Translations under genes and position numbers: made by a program
Shown: piece after piece, positions 9,729 to 21,158 of the stretch
Numbering within the stretch: the first letter of the stretch is position 1
Layout of the letters: the number at the start of each line of letters is the position of its first letter
The notes under the pieces: model-generated
The model's database searches: none
What the model saw: the letters and a program-made list of their open reading frames with translations, nothing else
Told to the model about the DNA's origin: nothing
From: Mortierella sp. BCC40632
Taxonomy: Eukaryota; Mortierellomycota; Mortierellomycetes; Mortierellales; Mortierellaceae
Assembly: GCA_011634665.1 (NCBI GenBank)
Contig: WAEK01000010.1
Location: 616,001 to 680,000 of the forward strand
Length of the DNA: 64,000 nt
Reading direction: 5' to 3'

Positions 9729-11943
9729 TTTTTTTTTTTTTTTTTTTTTTTAAATGCTTTTATACAGTGAGTCCTCAGTCAATAGTCAACGACCTAACCA
9801 AATAAACACTATCTGCTAATGTCTACCAGACCGCCACTGTGAATACTTCATCTTCTCTCTCAGAACCGCCATCTTGCGATTCCACCCATTCGCTCCATAA
9901 ATGAAGCTGTGGTTTTCCCACAAAGACTCTGCAGTAGAGCTTTATCTCCATCCTTCCTTGTCTCTGCACCTGGGCATCTGATGCTTCCTTGTTGGTCGGT
10001 ATTGTGTAACTCCAAACTTCTGCCACAATCACAAAGATCGTCCATGCCGTCTGGCACGAAACCGCCTTTGAACCAACTGTTCCATTCTTCCTTTTCCTCC
10101 GAGTTGTCCGGTCTCACTCTTGAGTACTTTTGTCCTGTCGTTATGCCATTTTTCACGCTCCCATTCTATGACAGCATTGCAACGCGGAATCCAAATGAGG
10201 TCGTAAGCCTTGTCAGCAATACTTCGACAGAAATTGTAAGTTACCTCCCTCCCAATACCACGCAGAACATCGCTTGCCGTTTGAATCATCTCAATGAGCC
10301 ACGAGGGAATTATCCCGCGATAGAAATCCTCTACTGTCCATCTGTCATAATCGATTCGATATAGTCGCTCATTGTCCGGCTGATCACCATCTGCCATAGT
10401 CTCTGAGAGTCCATCTATCCTATCTTGTAAGAGGGAGCTTAAAGAAGCAATTGGTCTCCATACCGATGGTGGGCGATCTGGGTACTTGTTGTTGTTTCTT
10501 GTCGTTGCTAAAATCCCGGTCTCATTCACCGACGAAATGACAGTCTGCCATATCTCTTTGCGCACTTGACGTGTTGTCGGACAGCGCCAAATATGGTCAT
10601 TATCCTCAACCACCTCCGAGCAGAGCCTACAGTTGTCATCCGGATAAGAATAAGGATGTCTGTTGTACATCGCAACCATCACTGGCAGGGAGTCATGGAT
10701 TCTCTTGATGTTGAATGTTCTTTTTGCACTATTCTTACGGGACGTAATCCATGTGACCATTGGGACATCATCGTGAACCAGATCGTGAGTTGTTTGCCAG
10801 TCAATGTCAGGACGCAGTGGGCGAATTGCACGTTGAACTCTGTGTGATGAAAGCCAAGAGGAGTGCGCTCGACGACAAGACTGCATCCTGAACACCTTCC
10901 TGAACTCACTATCGATTATTTCCTTTCCAAAATGTACTTGAAAAATAATATCGGATTGTTGGCGCACATCTAATTGCCAAGAGAGTGTATCTCTTTCTTG
11001 AGCTGCATTGGCAACACGGTCTGCAATTTCATTTCCGTGAATTCCAGAGTGACCTTTTACCCAAAGCACTTTTGTGGAACCTGTGCGTTTCCGTACAGCA
11101 GTAGAGACGACCGACCACTCCCTGTAGAAGTTGCCTCTTGATTTCTGCCTAGTTGTAAGACACTCTCTGTCTATGACAAGGTTTTGAAACTGATCCACTA
11201 CCGCTTTGTTGTCTAAAATGAATCGTAATATCTTGTGCAGATGGTGCTGATATCAATGCAGCCAAAATTCCATAGAGCTCGGCTTTTGTCGAAAATGCGT
11301 ATCCAGCTATTCCGCCTGCAATTGCTCGGCGTTGCCTTTCCTGATATCGAACACATGCGGATGCCATCCGTACCCCAGCTGTCCCTCTGTCTTTTAGAGA
11401 ACCATCTGTGTAGATCTCCACAACTGAAATAATTGGTGATTCCGCTTTCAACCCACTCACAGGCCGTGCCATGTCGTTCGGTAACCAGAGTCCACCTACA
11501 GATGTCATCGACTCATAAAGCTGAACCGATATAGGGTATTTCGGCACCCCATTTATCTTTGCTTCTAGTTTGTCGAGATTAATCCCTAAGGATATTATAT
11601 CCTCCGTGCTGTCTGTCAATTCTTTTTGTAGATCCATATGCCATGCGTGTCTCCTATCAGTCGCCTCGAGTTTTCTCCGCATTGCCCTCCAATTTAGTAG
11701 TGTGGTGTGATCGTCAGATAGAGCCTGGTCTAGGGTCCAAATTCCATTCCGTAGGATAACTTTTTGTCTTTGCGCAAAAGTCGAAATAGCGTGTTGTATG
11801 GAAAGACCATTTGGATTGATCTCAATAGGTTCAGCGGGTATGGAAGTAGTTGGAGCACCCTTTGCCTTAGTTGTAGATCCTGCCTTTGACTTGCCCCTCT
11901 GCGGGTGCTCTTTGTACCCTGGTCTTTTTCCTGTTCTCTGCAT
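9729..11943 (-). mobile_element. Non-LTR element module: RNase H, poly(A) tail
   Basis: The minus strand runs from an ATG at 11943 through an RNase H and zinc-finger protein to a stop at 10029, then about 280 bp of 3' untranslated sequence and a run of 23 A (T at 9729-9751 on the plus strand). A poly(A) end is the mark of a LINE-type insertion. No reverse transcriptase or endonuclease domain is present upstream, so this is either a 5'-truncated copy or a module that has its own start. Flanking copies of another repeat (9330-9440, 12165-12282) suggest insertion into that repeat. Confidence 0.7.
10029..11943 (-). pseudogene. RNase H plus zinc-binding protein (LINE type), frameshift
   Basis: Two overlapping minus-strand frames form one protein. 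The first (11943-11149) begins with a basic segment and reaches the RNase H start 'VEIYTDGSLKDRGTAGVRMA' (first Asp) and 'STKAELYGILAAL' (Glu). The second (from about 11225 to 10029) has the 'LDNKAVVDQF' strand (Asp) and 'VLWVKGHSGIHGNEIADRVA' (His and Asp), so all four catalytic positions are kept. A later Cys/His block ('DNCRLCSEVVEDNDHIWRCP') is the zinc-binding region that follows reverse transcriptase or RNase H in LINEs. The frame change lies at a TTTT run near 11222-11225. The C-terminal 200 residues are unassigned. Confidence 0.8.
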
Positions 11944-12300
11944 TTGTATCTTCAGTAGCTATATCATTTCTGGGTCGCTCTCTGCCTTTTCTTTTTTTCT
12001 CTCTATTCTTTTGTGTTAGAGTAGTGTAGTTTTGAGTATTAGTTGGCTATATCCGCAGATCATGGAACGAGTGCGCGCCAACGAATAAAACCCCTAATGG
12101 GACCTGTAAAAAAAAAAAAAAAAAAAAAAAAGACTTTTGTGACTATCCATAGGTTTCAACCAGGACAACCTCAAGAGATAGCACAGCAGGTGGCCACCTC
12201 CTCCGGCTCACCGCCGACAGCCTGAAGCTCCGTGCACACACAGTACTCCATCAAGCCAACCTCAAAGACAACAAAGAAAAAAAATCAACGAATCTAAACA
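11944..12300. repeat. Leader, A26 tract and second copy of flanking repeat
   Basis: Downstream of the RNase H start codon (on the plus strand) comes a run of about 25 A at 12107-12131, preceded by AATAAAA, which looks like a polyadenylated insertion end on the plus strand. The second copy of the repeat seen at 9330-9440 follows at 12165-12282. No gene is seen. Confidence 0.5.
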
Positions 12301-12309
12301 CATGAATAA

Positions 12310-12430
12310 GTGAGAGCTGGATACGGAGGATAAGACGGGTACGACGGGTTCGGCACATAAGTGAGAGCATGATATGGCGGTTAATCTTTTGTAGAGTACG
12401 GCGGATAGGCATTCAAAAGGCTAAACTTTT
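12310..12430 (-). pseudogene. Pro/Tyr-rich coding relic, copy 1
   Basis: On the minus strand the sequence reads as a Pro/Tyr-rich peptide ('PPYHALTYVPNPSYPSYPPY'), and the downstream DNA includes ATTCAAAAGGCTAAA. The same arrangement recurs at 13020-13125. It is too short and broken to be a gene. It resembles fragments of PPY-rich secreted or membrane proteins, but no family can be named. Confidence 0.45.
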
Positions 12431-13019
12431 GAGTATGGCAGATAGTCGCTCCTGATGCATGCCCATGTGGAGCACCTCTTGAAGGATACGAGGGGGATGT
12501 TGTCCAGGAGCCTAAGCTGACATACAGGCAGCAAAAATCCGGTTGCTAGGTCGTATGGCAGGGAGGCGACGTTTGGTGAAGATGGAGTGAATAGGGGGAT
12601 CCCATTCCGGTGAACTAACCTGTAATCAACTTTCAAGTATCTTGACGAGGGATGACAGTGATTGTGCGGCGTTAATGGCCACGTGTAGTGGACATTACTA
12701 CGAGCGGATTGTCACCACCACGCGGTAGCCATAGATTAGTTCTTTGTCAACGTAGTTATCTAAGCAGAAACGGACTGATAAAAAAGCTGTAGGGCTAATA
12801 TCTGAAAACGATTTTATGCCCTGTACTACAATTAGAAATGTTCTTTTAACAGTCCCGTCCTCCAGTGTGGTCCGTGTTTGTCCTTCTCAGAGCATAGACG
12901 GACGCACATCGATCCCAAAAGCCTATCAATATAAAAAAAGAAGACAGGTCCTTGTGTATAGATGACCGAAAAGAACAATAGCGTCTAAAAAAAAAGAAAA
13001 AAGAAAAAAAGAAAAAAAG

Positions 13020-13125
13020 GTACGGGGAGTATGGCGGATAAGTGGGGGCTTGGTACGGCGGTAAATCTACCATGGAGTATGGCGGATTTTCGCATTCAAA
13101 AAGGGCAAAGTGTCTGGGTACTGTG
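13020..13125 (-). pseudogene. Pro/Tyr-rich coding relic, copy 2
   Basis: The minus strand reads 'PPYSMVDLPPYQAPTYPPYS', matching copy 1 in spacing and in the adjacent ATTCAAAAAGGGCAAA. The frame continues into an AT-rich tract and loses meaning. The two copies are about 700 bp apart in the same orientation, pointing to an old tandem duplication. Confidence 0.45.
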
Positions 13126-14176
13126 GATAGTAAACATCGGACGGAATAGCCTTCGGATCATTTTCAAGCAAAGGGTAGTTGAGTTCATTAGCTGTGGGTG
13201 ATTCTTCAAAGAGTTCTACCTGTTTTTGACATCCATGCAAAATCATTTTTGTACTTTAGTAGAGCCGAGGAGAGAGTAATCGAGAAACTCGAATCAAAAA
13301 GTCTAGCGCTTGTTTCTAGGTGTCGAAGCTTCGATGGTGTCCTGGTCCTTTGCTCTGGTACCAATGGACTCCTCATCGATTAGTAGAACAAGACCGTGGG
13401 CCTCAAAGTATGCCTATTTGCTGAGGCTCAAAGAGAAAGGAAAGGAAAGGAGGTCAAAATATCAAGCTCATGAGAAGAGTACGAAATGAAGTGGATTGGG
13501 GCGAGCAGGCCAGCAGATGGAAGGCAGGACTGTATTGATGGCGTTCCTTGTCCAGTACAAGCGTGGATTGCTCTGCCAGCCTTTGGCTTGAGTAGAGCCC
13601 TTACTGGCGATACAATGGGGCCAAAAATAGAAAGGCGCCGGGGCCTTCTCTGGTTGCTAGTAGGGAGATTCGATCATGAGCAGCCTCGTCTACCTCAGCC
13701 CTTTTTAGTACCAGGAGTCGGACTATTTCTCCATCTCTCCTTTTCTCTCTTTCTCTCTTTCTCTCTGTCTCTTTCTTTGTCATTGCTTCTCGGTTTGTTC
13801 ATTAGCATCACACTCTTGACATAGCTGGGCTATTCTTGATTATCCGCACCATCTCGCTTTTTCTCTTTCAAGGTGGGTGGTTCATTGGCGGCACAAGGCT
13901 CAATCATGGAGATAAAGTCGATGACTGGAGGCGTGGAATGTCTAACGGTCTGCTTGGAAGCTCTGGTTCACTGGAGGAACACATCAATCGTCAATAAGAA
14001 AGAATTGTTACGATGCGTTAAAAGAACAGCCTCAGCCGATGCTTATTCGTGAAGGACACTGTGAGTCTTGACCGTCCCACTCCCACGATTGGCGCCACTA
14101 ACCTGGCTTTTGGACCTTCTTTCTCTTTCTCTCTCACTTTCTCTCTCACACTCTCTCTCCCTCTCTCTCCCTCTCT

Positions 14177-14210
<34 letters not shown>

Positions 14211-14609
14211 CTTTTTTTCATCCATGGTTCTTTTTACGCTCTTTGCTTTCTCCCCCCATTGCCTTGCTTGCATGTGTGCTTGCCCACTTCAATCTCCTCG
14301 TTCTTTTTCTTGTTCTCCAACACGGTCTTTATTGCGTTGCGCCGCCTTTCTAGCCTCGATTACTCTGATAAGCGTGGAAACATCATTGGAATAATCATCC
14401 AGTCTGTAATCGCTTGGTAGCACCACGTTTTTGAACGGCACCACCCGAACTTGTACACAGACCAGAACGCACAACTGGACCGATAAATAGGCGCCATCTC
14501 CCCTCTTGTCAGTGCGCCTGCGCACTCCCACTCACTCCTTGGATACCATTACAAATCAGCAGCATCGCAACGGATATAGAGCAGCGACGCGACCCAGCCA
14601 CACATTTCA
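13126..14609. other. Intergenic, pyrimidine-rich, no gene recognised
   Basis: Holds CT-rich tracts (13735-13780, 14115-14180), a run of about 31 T (14180-14210) and no convincing coding region. The open frame at 13486-13824 becomes Ser/Leu low complexity and shows no domain. The last 100-150 bases are probably the promoter and leader of the gene starting at 14610. Confidence 0.6.
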
Positions 14610-16656
14610 ATGAGTTCCAGTCATGGGGAGATCATAGTGGAGGATGGCACGACAACGCCGCCTCCAAGAGCTCGCGCAAGGACCTCACAGAGTAATCAAT
14701 GAGATCTGTTTGGACCCTGGCATTGAGAAAAAAAAAAAAAAAAAAAAAAAGCTGCTTTGGGATGTCTAGTGGATATCCCTCCACTCCTTCTAACACCTTT
14801 GTGTCATCCGTTTACGTTTGCCTTTTGACTAGACCTGAATGAAGGAACACCAGGGGGTGCACGAAGAAGCGATCGAATCCGACAAAAGATGTCAGAATTC
14901 GTGAAAGATGGTATAGTCTCATACCCATTTTTTTCCCTCAGGCTGTAGTCTGGATGGAAACATTGAAACAGGACTATGTTCTTGTTTATTATTATTTTTT
15001 ATTATCACACCCTTCCATATCTAATATGAATTCTCTCTCTCTCTTTCTTTACTTCGACAAACAAAGAAACCAATGACACCATTACTACACCTCGCGGATC
15101 GACTATCCACTCTCTTTTCACTTCAGATTTTCACCAAAACCCAACGCCCAGGCGTGTAGAGCTGGACAAGTTCAAACGCCGACTACAGTTCCAGGGCGGC
15201 GTCCGGAGCAACCTCATGGGCACAGACATGTACAAGGCACTGGAACGGAACGCGAAAATCGAGGAGTTTCGGCAGGACCAGAGAGGGAAGCGTGATACGG
15301 CCCAGTTCAAGAGCCGTGGATGTATGCCTACTCATGTTTGGGTTTTTTTTTTTTAAGCAGGTTATCTTTGCAAATTATTGGATGTAAAGGATCTCTAACA
15401 AGACCTCATTTGACTTTTGCCAAATCACTAAAAAAAAAAAAAAAAAAATAGTATCACTGCCAGCAGTATCCAAAAAGCGCGAGACCAGCATCGTTCCAGC
15501 ACAGCGACCAGGTGATGCACCATCTGTGGTTTTTGTCCCACGTCGCAGTCTACGACCCCGGCCTTGGCGCACACCTACTGGGGACGACGGTACACAGGCC
15601 TTACCTCGTGGATCAGTCGAATTGCGCAAGACTCAATACAAGCGACTTAAAGTTCAACAACAAGTCGAGTTTGCCAACTGGAAGGATCGAGACGATGCTT
15701 GGAGGACGAAGCGACTCGCCAATTACATGACAAGCACCAAATTGGCACGAGAAGCTGCTCTTTTTAAGAAGCGAAAGCGTGAGTTGAAGAATGCTGCTTT
15801 TGAAGGAATTGGACCTGAATAGTGGTATTTACTATTTGTCATTGTTTGCGGCTGTTCAGGGTATACTCGTTCTCACGATGGTTTCTCTCTTTCTTGCTCT
15901 TTTTGTGGGGGAAAAAAAGTGGAAATTTGCGGATGGGGAAACCCACAAAAGAATCTAGGGAACTACTTGAGTATCTGTTGGGATTACAACCCGGATCTGG
16001 ATGCGGACAAGGCACAAAAGCTCCCTGGACGTCCTAACATTCTTCTAAAGCGAGTCGATACCCAAGGTGGCTGTGTGGAATCTGGTTATCTTTACAAACC
16101 AGAGACCGTCGAGAACGAGGGACCCTCACATATCAATGGATATTGTTTTACAATTCAGTCTGAGCTTGCATTTACGTATGAGCCCGCTCTAAGGAACCTT
16201 TTTATTCAGGCCAGCGAACTGGTTCAGAACTCATTTTACCAGTACAACATGGATCTCTCATTGGACTCAAGTCTGGACGACAACTTTACAGTCGAAGTAT
16301 TTGTAATGGATCTCGAGTCAACAACGAGCAGTGTGCGAGGAGTAACGCAATTTGTGATGATGAGGGGTTATATCTACGTGGACAAGATCTGCGTGATGCA
16401 AGAATTTCAACGAACGGGCATTGGATACTACATGATGACACGGATCTTTGAGTTGGCTGAGAAGCGCAAAAAGGACGTTTTGCTGTATGCGTTAGGGCCA
16501 GTGGTGAAACTTTACCAAAAGTGGGGGTTCAAGTATTGCAAGGAATGGCCGGCAGCCGATAAGGATATTGGAGTGATTATGCGGAAGAGAATCGCCACAA
16601 AGAATGTAGTGGACGATTTTGTTGGATTGGAATGGGACGGGACTAAGTTCTGTTGA
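14610..16656 (+). CDS. GNAT acetyltransferase with long basic N-terminal region
   Basis: Five exons: 14610-14691, 14833-14910, 15067-15321, 15464-15778 and 15920-16656; phases fit throughout and give 488 residues. The first four exons encode a basic, low-complexity region ('RRSDRIRQKMSEF', 'LDKFKRRLQFQGGVRSNL', 'VPRRSLRPRPWRTP') ending in a Lys/Arg-rich helix. Exon 5 carries a GNAT fold: the acetyl-CoA loop is 'FQRTGIGYYMM' (residues about 406-415, Q/R-x-x-G-x-G/A), followed by 'LYQKWGFKY'. The second part has no ATG of its own in frame, which is why I join them: exon 4 has a strong GTGAGT donor at 15779 and the AG at 15918-15919 restores phase. If this intron is retained the product stops at 15822 with 'GIGPE'. 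The basic part suggests nuclear action; the substrate is unknown. The acceptor of exon 4 could also be at 15452. Confidence 0.75.
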
Positions 16657-16787
16657 GGGAACTTTTTTTCCTTTCATTCTTTTCTGCGAGAAGAAGAGAC
16701 TGCGACATGCCCAAGTTCCATCAACCAGCAACAACAATAACAACAACAACAACAACAATAATAATAGCAACAAAGCAGCACACCAGC

Positions 16788-16819
<32 letters not shown>

Positions 16820-17520
16820 TATAAAAAGAGCAGACGGCGGTAGATGACCGTTGGTAATGACCACCAGGATGGCGCAAGGCGAAACGGACAAACAAAGCAG
16901 TGCATAGCTGTGAACAGAAGCGATGTTGGAAAACTATCGAGACCTAGGAGGATGTCAAACTGTGGTACTCAGCAGGATGTCATCTCTCCACTTCCCCACC
17001 CCTTTTTTTTTTTTTTACATCTGATTACTTTTTGATGACTGAATCCTAGACTGAACCACGTGCTGAATGATTGTCCCTTGAGCTGTTCCTTAATGACACC
17101 TATTTTTTTTTTTTTTTTTTTTCTATTTTTCTATTTTCTATTTTTCTTTTTCTTTCTTTCTTTTTAATGACATTCGTTTCTGTAACATTAGTTCTATATC
17201 ATTGCTGTATACCTCTTTCTCACGCCTTCTTTCTCTTCCGATTGCTGTACTCTATAAAAATCCCTACAGTAAAAAAAAAAAAAAAAAATACAAGGTCGGG
17301 AAGGTTTATTGAGAAATGATTCCGCATTACGATATAGTAGAGGGTAAATAGCTTAAAAAACTCCTCTCCAAGGGTCCTTTGTTTGTGTTTTTAACAAAAG
17401 GCGACACTAGGTTGCTGAATAGGAGGGTAGGAAGAGGGGAGAGGGAAGATGGGAAGTTACTCGATCCATATCATCGAATCTCGGTCCCGTCAAAAAAAAA
17501 AAAAAAAAAAAAAAAGGATT
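16657..17520. other. Convergent 3' intergenic region
   Basis: Between two convergent gene ends. It contains an imperfect CAA/ATA trinucleotide repeat (16731-16768), several A or T runs (about 16789-16804, 17103-17122, 17271-17288, 17492-17515) and no open frame with a recognisable domain. It probably carries both 3' untranslated regions. Confidence 0.6.
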
Positions 17521-19197
17521 TTAGTCAACCCCAAGACTGGGCTGGATGGTCGAGTTACCAAAAGAGGCACCAGCGACGGTATTTGAGAGGATGGCTGTAC
17601 CAACAGTCGAATTCCTACGTCCAAGTCCAACGCCCTCTCCCACCCCAACGCCAGCTGCGAGCGACAGACTAGGGTTGCTTCCTCCTCCTGAACCACTGCC
17701 AATGGCTGCACCCCGGCGACTGTCCGTTGAGGCGCGTGAGGCCCTGGAGACAGAACTTTGAGAGTCACGTCGAGTCCAGGACTTGACAGAGGATTGACGA
17801 CGGATAGCGTTCTTGACCTTGCTAAAAAGACTTGATCGATTTTCTTCCGCGGGATACTGTATCCCAGCGCCACTTTCTCGATCTGTAGAGCTGTTGTCAT
17901 TGTTGCTACTCTCGCCGAGCTGGGGAGGTGGGACAAGTGGAAGAGATTCAGAATCACTCCTTTCCTGAGGTCCTGTCGATGTCTCGGTCGTAGTGTTGTT
18001 TCCTGTTCTCGTCGCAGCAACACTTGCAGTCAAGGGGGTACTGTGGTCGATGCCTTTTACATTCATATGAGGGTCATGTGCACTAGCAAGATGGTGGACG
18101 GCATGAGTTGGAGAATCGACATTCATCCCAGTGCGTTTCTGATCTTGAATACCAATGCGATCCACATTGGTACCCGAGTTGAATATTCCTCCGGGCCGGT
18201 CCTGGCGAGTACTTGCCGCAGATCCAGAGCCCGCCAAAGTAGCAGCTGGGGTCACAGGGACATCAACATTGAGGCCTGTAAAAGAAGAGTGTCGTTGATG
18301 GTGGAATCGATCGTTAAAGGTTCTGGGTATTGCAGATGAAGAGACTCCAAGGGCTCTAAAAGCGACTGGAGGATCTGTCATGGCATTGTTGTTGTTATGG
18401 TGGCACTGACTGTTGCCGATGGTAGAGGCAGCGAGGCAAGCAGCGGCAGCGGCAGCTTTGTTAGCGGCCGAATTTACATCTCCGTCTCCTGTGGCATTGA
18501 CATGCTCCGCAAACTCACGAGGCAGGTTTGGGCACTCACGAAGTGCTGTGTCTTCTTGACTTGCATTCAATCCAGAGCTGCTGCTGGCGTTGGCACTAGT
18601 GTTGGCACTAGTGTTGGCGAGAGGACTCATAGTTCGAGACACTCCTGCTCCTTGTTGTGATATCCTAGCGAAGGGATCGGAGGAGTGCCGGGTGTGTTTG
18701 TGGTGGACATGGATTGGGTGACTGTGTGGATCTCTGTCAGGCAAGACCTTGTCGACATGAAGACTTCCGTGTCGGTGCAATCTTGGGTCGCACGGTTGAC
18801 CGACGAAGCGAGGCCTATCAACACCAAGGCCAGTCTGGGTGAACCGGGTCGCGTCCGTATGTGAGACGGAAGGAATATCGACATGGAGTGCCTGGTGGCG
18901 GGCGCTATCGGGGCCATGAGCAGCGACATACATAGTGTTTGTGGGCGGTTGTGGGCGATCTCTGGCAGTAGTGATGGTGTTGGTGGCATTATTGAGCATC
19001 CCAGGCGGTGGGAAGACTGTGTCGTTGGGTCCACCAGTTCCTCTAGAAGGTACTGGCTGGGCCTGGCTTGCGGCAGGCTCCGGAGTAGACGGCGATAGAT
19101 CATCCTGGTCAAAAGGGCCGACATGTCTCGCTCCGAACGAGGGACTGGTCTGTCTCAGATGAGTTGCTTCCGGGCCATCGTCCTATTTGAGCAAAGA

Positions 19198-19263
<66 letters not shown>

Positions 19264-19633
19264 AAATAAGCGTGTCTCCCAGTTAGGGTCAGAAGTGGTC
19301 TTTTCTGTGCTGTCGTCGAGTAAGAGTGTCATTGCCGCTTACCCTCCAGGTGGATTCGAGTTCTTGGCTGAGTGGTGATGGTGGCAGTAACGATATTGGT
19401 GCCGGTTGAGCGGGTGCTTTCTGTGGGGCTGGTGAGCGGCGACTCTGGCCAGAGTTATTGGCTATTGTAGCCAGATCTAGCGATGCGGCAGGGTCACGAC
19501 TGAGGCCATCGTCGCCACCATTTCGATAGCCGAGTTTACGGGCAGCAAAGAGGACCTTGTTTTTGAGCGAGGAGCTGCTCTGTGATGACACAGGTGAAGA
19601 TGGAGGGATATAGGGGGGGTTGTCGACGTTCAT
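17521..19633 (-). CDS. Low-complexity protein with recurrent NVD/HVD motif
   Basis: Two exons on the minus strand: 19633-19343 and 19182-17521, joined in phase 0, giving 650 residues. The protein is Ser, Thr, Asn, His and Gly rich and has no enzyme domain that I recognise. A four-residue motif recurs: the chain begins 'MNVDNPP', has 'ALHVDIPS', 'GLGVDRPR', 'SLHVDKV', 'GLNVDVPV', 'GTNVDRIG', 'GMNVDSPT' and a variant 'HMNVKGID', and ends 'SLGVD'. Two basic amphipathic segments occur, 'LKNKVLFAARKLGYR' near the N-terminus and 'LFSKVKNAIRRQSSVKSW' near residue 560, the latter with several R-x-x-S/R-R-x-S phosphorylation-like sites. A disordered scaffold or regulator is the best guess. The start is the first ATG downstream of a CT-rich leader. 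Confidence 0.75.
19199..19265 (+). repeat. GATA/GA microsatellite in intron
   Basis: GATA units pass into about 25 GA units inside the single intron (19342-19183) of the NVD-motif gene. Confidence 0.95.
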
Positions 19634-20805
19634 GTATGACGGTGTGAGAGAGTGAGTGTAATTCGAGTCGGTTGATGTCAAGTTGGAAGAAAGTGATATC
19701 GAGTCGATAGAAGGAGAAAGAATGAAAGGGTAAAAGTGGATTAAGTGAGATGTTGGGGGTAGATAAGTAAAAGTTGATGAGAGAAAGAGAAGAAAGGAAG
19801 GAAGGAAGGAAAGAAAGAAAGAAAAGAGAGATAACAGCGAGGGATTCGCCTTGAAATAGGACGGTCTGCGGGACGGTGCGAGACACTGCGTCAGTCGGTG
19901 GGTTCGGGGCACGGGATGCGGGGTGCGGGTAGGGTATTCGGTCTGAGCGGGCAGATGCAACAGCTTTTACAAACCATGGCACTTTTGCGCAACGCCCACG
20001 TCCCGCGGCCGTCAACCTGGTGGACCCATCTGGTTGCACAGACTCAGATACGATCAAGGGACATGATCGATTCAGGCTCTTTCTTCTCTTCGTCGTTCTT
20101 TCTCTTTCTCACACACGCCTTGGACGACTATCGTTGACAGGGTGGTCTGTGCAATGCTGCCAGACCGCAGGTTTCTTCTCTGAGCACATGACCTGACCTG
20201 GCGCTTTAACGAGCGAGAGCCTGACCCAGGCACTTTAGACCACAACCACCTTCTTCTCGCACTCTCCTTTTTTTTTCTTCGTCTAATATTTCTCACCAGC
20301 TCCGCCTCTTGGAAATATGAGCGGCATTCGCTCGCTAGGGCCCTGGGGCTTCACTTCGCTCACCCTCACATTCTCTTCTAGGGTCTCTTTTTCTGATTCG
20401 ACTTGTCTGTCCACACGCAGAGCGGACACAGCCTGAACTTGCCATACTTGTCTGCAGGCTCGCTGTCCATCTGCTCCTTTTCCTCTCTTGCTCTCTTTCT
20501 TAGCCTATCACTTCTATCGACAGCCATCGACAGCCGTCGCCCCCGCTCTTGCATCCTGCTCCTCTTCCTCCTTCTCGTCACTTGTGCTTTTTCACTTTAT
20601 ATATTACACTTTTGTCTCTTCCCACCATCGTCATTTCGCCCATCTGGATCCATCCTCTCCTTCTCTCTCTCTTTCTCTCTCTTTCTCTCTCTTTCTCTCT
20701 TCCTGTTTGTAGTCAACCTTGCTACTCTTCCATTGTTTCGGTTGCAATCCTGCTTACTTTCGTTTCTGCTGATACTCGTTTCCATCAACACCATCCTCAG
20801 TGCTC
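19634..20805. promoter_or_regulatory. Divergent intergenic region
   Basis: About 1.2 kb separates the start codons of the NVD-motif gene (minus) and the phospholipase D gene (plus). Purine- and pyrimidine-rich tracts are seen (GGAA/AAAG units at 19790-19830, CTTTCTCTCT repeats at 20667-20700), the usual leader composition in this window. Both promoters must lie here; no specific binding site is claimed. Confidence 0.5.
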
Positions 20806-21105
20806 ATGGCTGCAGACGCGCCTCTGCTGGACCCGACTGCATCCGCTCCAACTCAACATGGCCTCAATAATGTCCAGCCCAATCCCAATGCCCAGCCTAG
20901 TCTCGACGGCCCACAGTCATCCTCGCATCGAAGCAGTGCAGAGGCGAATAGGCTCTTTGTCCATGCTGCCGAGAGATTTGCGCTCGGGATGAAGAAAAGG
21001 CGTACATTCTCGCCTCCACCTGCACCATCCTCCACCGCCAACCATCCAATCATGGATGAAGATTCGAGCGCCACATTGCCGATGCATCAGTCTCAGCAAC
21101 AGTCT

Positions 21106-21158
<53 letters not shown>

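Noticed and set aside
11149..11225. Two separate genes for the RNase H protein
   Set aside because: The catalytic residues of one RNase H domain are divided between the frames, so it is one broken gene.
13486..13824. Open frame of 112 residues
   Set aside because: It ends in Ser/Leu low complexity and has no domain or neighbour support.
15919..16656. GNAT domain as a gene of its own starting at GTG 15919
   Set aside because: No ATG is in frame for the first 110 residues; splicing from 15778 restores phase and gives a full start.
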